Below are positions 31,431 through 37,694 of a stretch of DNA of 37,694 nucleotides, piece by piece (the stretch's first letter is position 1; each line of letters opens with the position of its first letter). Below the pieces are notes generated by a model. The model made no database searches. It had not been told where the DNA came from and saw only the letters and a list, made by a program, of their open reading frames with translations. A program made the translations under genes and the position numbers. Origin of the DNA: Deltaproteobacteria bacterium (GTDB lineage: Bacteria; Desulfobacterota; Desulfovibrionia; Desulfovibrionales; Desulfovibrionaceae); NCBI GenBank assembly GCA_031285295.1, contig JAITWK010000018.1:1-37694 (forward strand), read 5' to 3'.

Positions 31431-34400
31431 ATGAATCTCCAAGAATTTCGCGCCGATCTGCATATCCATTCCCGGTTCTCACGGGCTACCAGTTCCAGGC
31501 TGAACCTGCCTTTGCTGGCCGCCTGGGGGGCGATCAAGGGCATCACGGTGCTGGGAACCGGCGATTTCACCCATCCGCAATGGCGTGACGAACTTAAGTC
31601 AGGGCTGGTTCTGGAGGAAAAAAGCGGCCTTTACGCCCTGAAAAACCCGGAAGAGGCCGAAAAAATGCTGCCGGAATGGGCCACCAGCCCGCTTTTGCGC
31701 GAAAAGGCCGCAGAGGTGCGCTTTTTGCCGCAGGCTGAAATCAGTTCCATTTACAAGCGCGGCGGCAAGGTGCGCAAGGTACACAATCTGGTTTATGTGC
31801 CGCATCTGGAAGCGGCGGACGCGCTTTCACTACGCCTGGAGCAGGTGGGCAACCTGGCTTCGGATGGCCGCCCCATTCTCGGCCTGGATTCGCGTAATTT
31901 GCTGGAGATGGTCCTGAATCTGGATTCTCGCGCCTTTTTGGTTCCGGCGCACATCTGGACGCCCTGGTTTTCCATTTTCGGATCCAAATCGGGCTTTGAC
32001 AGTCTGGAAGAATGCTTTGGATCCCTGAGCGGCGAAATTTTCGCGCTGGAAACCGGGCTTTCCTCCGACCCGGAAATGAACCGCTGCCTGAGCGCCCTGG
32101 ACGGGCTGCGCCTGATCTCCAACTCCGACGCCCATTCTGGCGAAAATTTGGCCCGCGAGGCCAATATCTTTGCGGGCGAAATCAGCTATCAGGGCATTTT
32201 TGACGCCTTGCGCGGCGGTAAAAAAGCGACAGGCGGCGAAGGCGTAACTTTTGCTGATACCGCCGATAATCAGGCAGCGGTGCTGTCCAGTCAGGCCACC
32301 CGTTTTGTCGGTACTTTCGAATTTTTTCCGGACGAGGGGAAGTACCATCTGGACGGACATCGGGATTGCAAAGTTTCGCTTACTCCGATTGAGACGCGCG
32401 AACTTGGCGGCATCTGCCCGGTTTGCGACAAGCCGGTTACGGTGGGCGTGCTGAACCGAGTACAGGAACTGGCCGACCGTAGCGAGGCGGTTTACCGCGC
32501 TGATGAAAGTTTTACTTCCCTGATTCCCTTGCCGGAGCTTTTGGGCGAAGTGCTGTGCGTGGGGGCCAAAAGCCGTAAGGTAGGCGATTTTTACCGCAGC
32601 TTGGTAAGTGATCTTGGCCCGGAACTGGATATTCTGAATCAGGCCACACCGGAGGATATAGCCCGGCACTCGCGCCCGCTGGCCGAAGGCATAGCGCGGA
32701 TGCGCCGGGGTGAAGTTCATCGCCGAGGCGGTTTTGACGGCGAGTTCGGAGTAATCAGCGTATTTACGCCGGAAGAGCATAAGGAATTGAAAGGCAGGCG
32801 GCTGATCAGCGTTGGGACGCAAAGCGCGACCAGCCTGAATTTGTTGTCGGATGCGGCGGAGGCCCCGGCAACGAGCGCCAATGAACCAGTCAGGGCTGAT
32901 ACGCCGATATCGTCTGTTATTGTGAAGGCCCCCGCGAATGTCCCTGTAAATGATCCCGTTACAACGGGCGTGCCGCCAGCCGTTGCCAGCGCCAAAGATT
33001 CCACTGCGGCAGGTAGCGACAAGGCCGACCCCGAACCAGCGGAGCGCGGCTTGAACGCCGCCCAGGTCAAAGCGGTCAAGGCCGGGCCGGGAGCAACCCT
33101 GGTCATAGCCGGGCCGGGTACGGGCAAGACGCATACGCTGATCGCCCGTATCCTGCATCTGCTGCAAACAGGCGTTCCGGCGGGCAATATTCTGGCGCTT
33201 ACCTTTACGCGTCGGGCCGCCGAGGAGTTGCGCGAGCGTTTAAGTTCGGCCCTGCAAAATTCGGCTGAACTGCCGCGCACTGATACCCTGCACGCTCTGG
33301 CTCTGGAATTCTGGTGCCGCATTCAGGGCGGGCCGCCGGTGCTGCTTACCGAGGAAAGCGCCCTGCGCGTTTTTGCCGAAGCCAATATTGAGGAAAGCGC
33401 GGCCCGCCGCCGCGCTGCCTGGGAAGCAATCAACCTCAGCCGCGAAAAAAATGAGCCGCTGGCTGAAGAATGGCGCGAATTTCACAACAACTACACCGGC
33501 CATAAAACCGCCTGGAATCTGGCCGATTACACCGACTTGCTCGAACTTTGGCTTACCCAGCTCAAGACCGGCCGTTATCCGGCTACCTGGACGGAAATTC
33601 TGGTGGACGAGATACAGGATCTCTCCCCTCTGCAACTGGAGCTGGTTAAAAATTTGACGCAACCAGGCGGGTATGGCTTTTTCGGCATCGGTGACCCGGA
33701 TCAATCCATTTACGGCTTCCGGGGGGCACATGGCCGGGCGGATGAATTTTTCAAGGAAGCCTGGCCTGGTCTTGAGCGTATCCAACTGAACGAAAACTAT
33801 CGTTCCGGGCCGGAAATACTCGATTTGGCGCAGACTCTCTATCAGCAAAAGGCGGATAGATTGCTTGTTCCGGCGGCCAGTTCCGGCGGGCGAGGAAAAG
33901 CTGGCGATCCGGGATTGGCGGAAATTCATTTTTTTGAAGGCAACAGTTCGGAAAGCGAAGCCACCTGGGTCGCCGGGCAAATTCGCAGTTTGCTGGGCGC
34001 AACCAGTCATACTTTGCTGGACGCTTCGGCAAAGCGGGCCGGACACGACAGCAGGCTTGAGCCTGGCGGCTACAGCCCCGGCGATATCGCCATTTTGGTG
34101 CGCTCCAGGCTGTTCATGCCGCCTTTGCGCCGCGCTCTGGAACGCGCCGGTATCCCCTGCGGTCAGCCCAGCGTTGATCCGTTCTGGAACGAGCCGCGCA
34201 TTGCCAAAATTCTTGAAGTGGCGGGGCGGGTGTTTGGCATCAGCCCTTCGCTGGCGGATTCCGGCCAGACGGGGCGGGGCAAACAGCTGGAATGCCCGGA
34301 CCGTGTGCTTACGCGCGGCCCCTTGAGCATGCACGCTTACTGGGGCAACAGTGAGCCTTTTGACAGCCAGTTCTGGCAGTCCGAAGCTTTCAAGGATTTC

Positions 34401-34934
34401 TCACGCGCCTTTGAGGCGCAGCATGGCTGGAGCGGCCTGTTCAACTGGCTCAGCCTGCAAAACGAGCTTGAGTTGGTGCGCGTTAAAAGTGAGAGGGTGC
34501 AGCTTATTACCATACACGCGGCCAAGGGGCTGGAATTTCCCATTGTTTTTCTGCCTGCTTTGGAAGACGGAATTCTGCCTTTTGCCGGGGCGTCCTTCCT
34601 GACCGGGCAGGCTCAGGCCGGGCAGGCTGCTTTTGCCCCCGGTTTCGACTCCGGGCAATCAGCCTCCGCTAACGGTTCTGGTTCCGGCCTCGGCTCTGGT
34701 CAGCCAGCCCCATTGCGTTTTGATGAGGAAGAGGAAAAACGCCTGCTTTACGTTGGCCTTACCAGGGCCAAGCAGGGCTTGTTTCTTTCCCGCGCGGCCA
34801 GGCGGCATCTTTATGGGCGTGAACTGCGCCTGAAGCCTTCGCGCTTTCTGGTCAACCTGCCGCTGAGCATGGTCAAACACAGCGCTATGGTGGCGAAAAC
34901 CATAGTGAAACAAGAACATCTTTCGCTTTTTTAA
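31431..34934 (+). CDS. PHP-domain and UvrD-type helicase fusion protein
   Basis: In this 1167-residue fusion, residues 1-450 form a PHP phosphoesterase-like domain (TIGR00375 type): FRADLHIHSRFSRA near 7-19, GTGDFTHPQW, SNSDAHSGEN near 230, and a CPVCDKPVTVGV knuckle near 329. A Pro/Ala/Val-rich linker (about 460-535) follows, then a superfamily 1A helicase: Q motif LNAAQVKAV (about 540), GPGTGKTHT (about 561), LVDEIQDLSP (about 724), GDPDQSIYGFRGA (about 753), LNENYRSG (about 785), TIHAAKGLEFP (about 1024) and LLYVGLTRAKQG (about 1103). All catalytic motifs look intact. The pair suggests a combined phosphoesterase/nuclease and helicase in DNA repair. AAGGA 6 bases before the ATG supports the start. 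The ABC ATPase follows after 2 bases. Confidence 0.92.
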   Translation: MNLQEFRADLHIHSRFSRATSSRLNLPLLAAWGAIKGITVLGTGDFTHPQWRDELKSGLVLEEKSGLYALKNPEEAEKMLPEWATSPLLREKAAEVRFLPQAEISSIYKRGGKVRKVHNLVYVPHLEAADALSLRLEQVGNLASDGRPILGLDSRNLLEMVLNLDSRAFLVPAHIWTPWFSIFGSKSGFDSLEECFGSLSGEIFALETGLSSDPEMNRCLSALDGLRLISNSDAHSGENLAREANIFAGEISYQGIFDALRGGKKATGGEGVTFADTADNQAAVLSSQATRFVGTFEFFPDEGKYHLDGHRDCKVSLTPIETRELGGICPVCDKPVTVGVLNRVQELADRSEAVYRADESFTSLIPLPELLGEVLCVGAKSRKVGDFYRSLVSDLGPELDILNQATPEDIARHSRPLAEGIARMRRGEVHRRGGFDGEFGVISVFTPEEHKELKGRRLISVGTQSATSLNLLSDAAEAPATSANEPVRADTPISSVIVKAPANVPVNDPVTTGVPPAVASAKDSTAAGSDKADPEPAERGLNAAQVKAVKAGPGATLVIAGPGTGKTHTLIARILHLLQTGVPAGNILALTFTRRAAEELRERLSSALQNSAELPRTDTLHALALEFWCRIQGGPPVLLTEESALRVFAEANIEESAARRRAAWEAINLSREKNEPLAEEWREFHNNYTGHKTAWNLADYTDLLELWLTQLKTGRYPATWTEILVDEIQDLSPLQLELVKNLTQPGGYGFFGIGDPDQSIYGFRGAHGRADEFFKEAWPGLERIQLNENYRSGPEILDLAQTLYQQKADRLLVPAASSGGRGKAGDPGLAEIHFFEGNSSESEATWVAGQIRSLLGATSHTLLDASAKRAGHDSRLEPGGYSPGDIAILVRSRLFMPPLRRALERAGIPCGQPSVDPFWNEPRIAKILEVAGRVFGISPSLADSGQTGRGKQLECPDRVLTRGPLSMHAYWGNSEPFDSQFWQSEAFKDFSRAFEAQHGWSGLFNWLSLQNELELVRVKSERVQLITIHAAKGLEFPIVFLPALEDGILPFAGASFLTGQAQAGQAAFAPGFDSGQSASANGSGSGLGSGQPAPLRFDEEEEKRLLYVGLTRAKQGLFLSRAARRHLYGRELRLKPSRFLVNLPLSMVKHSAMVAKTIVKQEHLSLF

Positions 34935-34936
34935 TC

Positions 34937-35980
34937 ATGCCAATGCTGCTGCAAGTAGAAAATCTTTCCGTCGGCTTTCGGAGCGTGCAGCCCGGTACGG
35001 GAACCCCGCGTATGGCCAGAGCCGTGGAAGAGGTGAGCTTTTGCCTGGATCGCGGCGGGTCGCTTTGCCTGGTGGGTGAATCCGGCTGCGGTAAAAGTGT
35101 GACCGCTCTATCCCTGCTCGGGCTGCTGCCCAGCCCCCCGGCCCGGTTGCTGGGCGGGCGGGTCTTGTTCGAGGGCGAGGATATGCTGCGCCTGCCGCCG
35201 GAAAAGCTGAACCGGCTGCGCGGCGGGCGTATCGGCATGATCTTTCAGGAGCCGATGACCTCGCTGAACCCGGTACTCAAGGTGGGCGAACAGGTGGCCG
35301 AACCCTTGATTGTCCATTTCGGGATGCGTCCGGCCGAGGCTCTTAAACGGGCCGTAGAGCTGTTGGCGGAAGTTGGCCTGAATAACCCGGATCGCCGGGC
35401 CGCTGATTATCCGCATCAACTGAGCGGCGGCATGCGACAGCGCGTGATGATCGCCATGGCTATGGCCTGCCGCCCCAGTTTGCTTATTGCCGACGAGCCC
35501 ACCACCGCCCTGGACGTGAGCGTACAGGGGCAGATTCTTGATCTTATGCGCGAAATGCGTGAATCCGCCGGTTCGGCCCTGCTGATGATTACCCATGACC
35601 TAGATGTGGTGGCACGCAGCGCGGATCAGGTGGCGGTAATGTATGCCGGGCGAATTGTGGAAAGCGGCCCGGTGGGCGCAACACTTGCGGACCCCCTCCA
35701 TCCATACACTGCCGGGCTGGTGGCCTCGCGCCCTCGTTTGGGATGGGAGCAAAGATCAGGACTGGATGTAATGCGGGCAAAGTTGGTCCAGGCTCGGCAT
35801 GGCAGATTGAGCGCCATACCCGGCACAGTGCCTCCGCCTTTGGAACGCCCGGATGGCTGCGCTTTTTCCACTCGCTGCCCGCAAGTTTTTGACCGCTGCC
35901 GTGCGGAAATGCCGCCGCTGCTTCCCTTGACTGATGGTAAAGTGAACGAAGGCAGGAGTTGCCGCTGCTGGCTGCGGTAG
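34937..35980 (+). CDS. oligopeptide/dipeptide-type ABC transporter ATPase (DppD/OppD-like)
   Basis: The 347-residue protein has GESGCGKSVTALSLLGLLP (Walker A), IFQEPMTSLNPVLKVGEQ (Q loop region), QLSGGMRQRVMIAMAMA (signature), SLLIADEPTTALDVSVQ (Walker B) and a conserved His in ITHD. The end carries the oligo_HPY region (DPLHPYTAGLVASRP) and four closely set Cys (CAFSTRCPQVFDRC, CRC), which in DppD/OppD can hold an iron-sulfur cluster. It would energise peptide or nickel import, yet no permease or binding protein is next to it. It is downstream of the helicase with a 2-base gap. Confidence 0.9.
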   Translation: MPMLLQVENLSVGFRSVQPGTGTPRMARAVEEVSFCLDRGGSLCLVGESGCGKSVTALSLLGLLPSPPARLLGGRVLFEGEDMLRLPPEKLNRLRGGRIGMIFQEPMTSLNPVLKVGEQVAEPLIVHFGMRPAEALKRAVELLAEVGLNNPDRRAADYPHQLSGGMRQRVMIAMAMACRPSLLIADEPTTALDVSVQGQILDLMREMRESAGSALLMITHDLDVVARSADQVAVMYAGRIVESGPVGATLADPLHPYTAGLVASRPRLGWEQRSGLDVMRAKLVQARHGRLSAIPGTVPPPLERPDGCAFSTRCPQVFDRCRAEMPPLLPLTDGKVNEGRSCRCWLR

Positions 35981-36003
35981 AGCCTGCTTTTGCCGTGATG
36001 CTG

Positions 36004-36084
36004 CGTCAGGCATCGTTTTTGGCTCCTGTCGAGTACGATAAGAATACACTCCCGTCGCCGAAAACTTGCCTTCCTTGCCTGACG
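36004..36084. other. 9-bp inverted repeat between the ABC ATPase and MFS genes
   Basis: CGTCAGGCA (36004-36012) is matched by its exact reverse complement (36076-36084), 63 bases apart, in the 141-base gap. It could close a leader RNA stem before the MFS gene. No T-run follows the 3' arm, so it is not a plain terminator. Confidence 0.4.
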
Positions 36085-36121
36085 ACAAAATCAGTCTCTA
36101 CCAAAGTTAGTTGGCTAGTAT

Positions 36122-37402
36122 ATGTTCAAGTTTGATCGAAAAATATTGATTCTGGCGTTGCTTTATTTAAGCTTTGTCAGCCTTGGCCTGCCCGATACCT
36201 TGCTGGGTACGGCCTGGCCGCAGATGCGGCATTCCTTTGGGCGGCCCCTGGAATTCGCCGGTTTGTTACTCAGTCTGACCACTATTTTTTCCGTAATCTC
36301 CAGTCTGGGCAGCGGTTTTGCCTTGCGCAAGCTTGGCGCTGGCCTGCTGATTGCCGTTTGCGCTCTGGCCACCGGGTTATCCATGTTCGGCTACGCTTTG
36401 GCCGCCGGATGGTCTGCCCTGATCGGTTTTGCCCTTGTTTTCGGGCTGGGTCAGGGCGCGGTGGACACGGCGGTAAATGCCTACATGGCCCGCAATTACT
36501 CGGCCCGGCACATGAACTGGGTGCATTGCTGCTGGGGAGTTGGGGCAGCCGGGGGGCCGCTCATTCTTGGCCTGGTTTTCACTCAGGATTTATCCTGGCG
36601 TTACGGCTACGCTTGCGTGGGCGGTATCCAACTGGCGCTGGCCCTGCTGTTTTTTCTCAGCCTGCCTCTTTGGCAAAAAGTGGAACGGGGAGCGGAAGCA
36701 GGTGCATCTATGGTGTCACCAGTGCTACCAACATCTGATCCGGTAAATAAGGCGGGCAAGGCAAAGCGGGATCTTGGCAAGAGCAGACTTCTGGCCGCTT
36801 GCGTCTGTGGAACAGCTTTCTATTTTCTTTACCCCGGCGTTGAACTGATGGCCGGACTCTGGGGCGCTTCCTACCTTAGCGTCAAATTTGCTGCCTCACC
36901 GGCTTCGGCGGCTCTGAGCATAACTTTGTATTGGGGGGCGTTGACCATTGGGCGGTTTTTGGCGGGTATTTTTGCGAACCGGGTTCGGAATCGGGAACTG
37001 ATTCGGGGCGGGCTGGCGCTGGCCTTTGGCGGTGCGTTACTTATCTGCTTTGCGGCCAGCCTGAGCACGGCCAGTCTGGCTTTGGTGTTGCTGGGGCTTG
37101 GCCTGGCGCCGCTTTATCCGACCATGATGCACGATACCCCGGCCCGGGTGGGCTTGCAGGCATCCGACCGCCTGACCGGCTTGCAGGTAGGGGCCGCTCT
37201 GGCCGGGGCAGCCAGCATTCCGGCCTTGGCCGGTTTTGTTCTGGAACGGATCTTCACGGCCCCAACCGGCGCAGTCACTTCCGGGCTGGTTCAGGCTTTT
37301 GGGCCGCTGCTGCTGGTTTTCACAATCCTGTTGCTGCTGGCACACGAGCTTTCGCTGCGCTTTTCGCTCTATAATAGGCGCAATTGCGATAACGATAGGT
37401 AA
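36122..37402 (+). CDS. MFS transporter
   Basis: The 426-residue protein has twelve likely membrane spans in two halves, separated by a polar loop (about 195-225, ending AKRDLGKSRL). The first half shows FVSLGLPDTLLGTAWPQM, LRKLGAGLLIAVCALATGLS and GLGQGAVDTAVNAYMARNYS, like FHS/FucP-type sugar and drug:proton transporters. The final residues are charged (YNRRNCDNDR). The substrate is unknown. It has no strong ribosome site and is probably separate from the ABC ATPase gene. Confidence 0.87.
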   Translation: MFKFDRKILILALLYLSFVSLGLPDTLLGTAWPQMRHSFGRPLEFAGLLLSLTTIFSVISSLGSGFALRKLGAGLLIAVCALATGLSMFGYALAAGWSALIGFALVFGLGQGAVDTAVNAYMARNYSARHMNWVHCCWGVGAAGGPLILGLVFTQDLSWRYGYACVGGIQLALALLFFLSLPLWQKVERGAEAGASMVSPVLPTSDPVNKAGKAKRDLGKSRLLAACVCGTAFYFLYPGVELMAGLWGASYLSVKFAASPASAALSITLYWGALTIGRFLAGIFANRVRNRELIRGGLALAFGGALLICFAASLSTASLALVLLGLGLAPLYPTMMHDTPARVGLQASDRLTGLQVGAALAGAASIPALAGFVLERIFTAPTGAVTSGLVQAFGPLLLVFTILLLLAHELSLRFSLYNRRNCDNDR

Positions 37403-37410
37403 TTTTGCCG

Positions 37411-37436
37411 GTGCAGGGGGCTGCTGCCCCCTGCCA
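37411..37436. repeat. intergenic hairpin related to the copy at 25692
   Basis: GCAGGGGGC (37413-37421) pairs with 37426-37434 around a 4-base loop, with GGT before and CAA after. The hairpin and its flank (GGTGCAGGGG) match the first hairpin at 25692-25714. It lies between the convergent MFS gene and ThiC. Confidence 0.65.
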
Positions 37437-37453
37437 ATCAACTCAATACTTAC

Positions 37454-37694
37454 TTATTTCTTCTCGCCCGGAACTTCACGGCGCAGCATCTTGACTGCAC
37501 AGAACTCGCCGCACATGGCGCAGACTTCTTCATTCGCATGCTCCGCACGCTTTGCGCAGACAACAGCCACATCAAGAGCGGCTTCCTGCATGCCCTTCCA
37601 GTCAAGATTCTTACGCGCAAGAGACATGGCATTTTCCCGTGCAAGTGCCTGCGGGCGACCGAGAGCCACTTCCCCCGCCTGAGCGGCAATACGG
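37454..37694 (-). CDS. thiC: phosphomethylpyrimidine synthase ThiC, C-terminal fragment at window edge
   Basis: About 80 C-terminal residues are present; the gene runs off the window at its 5' side. The frame reads RIAAQAGEVALGRPQALARE, then RKNLDWKGMQEAALD and CAMCGEFCAVKM, the CX2CX4C cluster-binding motif of ThiC that holds the [4Fe-4S] cluster. ThiC is a radical SAM enzyme that converts aminoimidazole ribotide to the thiamine pyrimidine. The short tail after the motif (LRREVPGEKK) is usual. Its regulatory region is outside the window. Confidence 0.9.
   Translation of the reverse strand, partial: RIAAQAGEVALGRPQALARENAMSLARKNLDWKGMQEAALDVAVVCAKRAEHANEEVCAMCGEFCAVKMLRREVPGEKK

Noticed and set aside
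1..37694. CRISPR arrays, insertion sequences, integrases or prophage genes
   Set aside because: No regularly spaced direct repeats with unique spacers and no transposase, integrase or phage structural gene was recognised in any frame.

Overview
The window is about 37.7 kb of bacterial chromosome with moderate to high GC. It most resembles a Desulfovibrionales-like member of the Desulfobacterota. The inference rests on the porin-cytochrome pair, the gene order PhoH / 7TM-HD / YbeY / TerC, a DUF4911-type protein, a separate glyQ-glyS pair and Gram-negative envelope proteins. No ribosomal RNA or other decisive taxonomic marker is present, so the assignment is an inference.

Layout. (a) 1-4400: a decaheme cytochrome (MtrA/DmsE type) and an MtrB/PioB-type outer-membrane barrel form a two-gene minus-strand operon, a trans-outer-membrane electron conduit. 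Two small membrane-protein genes flank the operon, and their leaders look alike. An AT-rich 615-base region with repeated motifs lies upstream of the operon. (b) 4400-9200: a DUF4911-like protein, a REC-HD-GYP response regulator, a large TPR-AMIN-amidase_3 cell-wall hydrolase whose N-terminus is built from 30-base tandem repeats, and a CxxCxxCC protein. (c) 9200-14600: glyQ-glyS, then a convergent LTA-synthase-like membrane phosphotransferase. (d) 14600-17460: an accessory block beside tRNA-Ser(GCT). It holds an RHH antitoxin, a RelE/ParE toxin, a RhuM-family protein, an AT-rich PD-(D/E)XK nuclease candidate and a 67-residue protein that carries a perfect 28-base palindrome. (e) 17750-25750: dnaK, a membrane-anchored unknown, an RNA m5C methyltransferase, HU, a secreted TPR protein with a potentially structured leader, and an unknown. 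(f) 25750-31320: an overlapping minus-strand operon PhoH - 7TM-HD - YbeY - TerC/CBS/CorC. (g) 31430-37694: a PHP-UvrD fusion helicase, an oligopeptide-type ABC ATPase, an MFS transporter and the C-terminal end of ThiC at the window edge.

Most of the window is housekeeping. The parts most worth attention are the small-protein transcript at 60-312, the mtrAB control region, the tRNA-Ser-linked RHH-RelE-RhuM-nuclease block, the branched leader at 23451-23568, the 30-base repeats in the amidase and a family of short intergenic hairpins.
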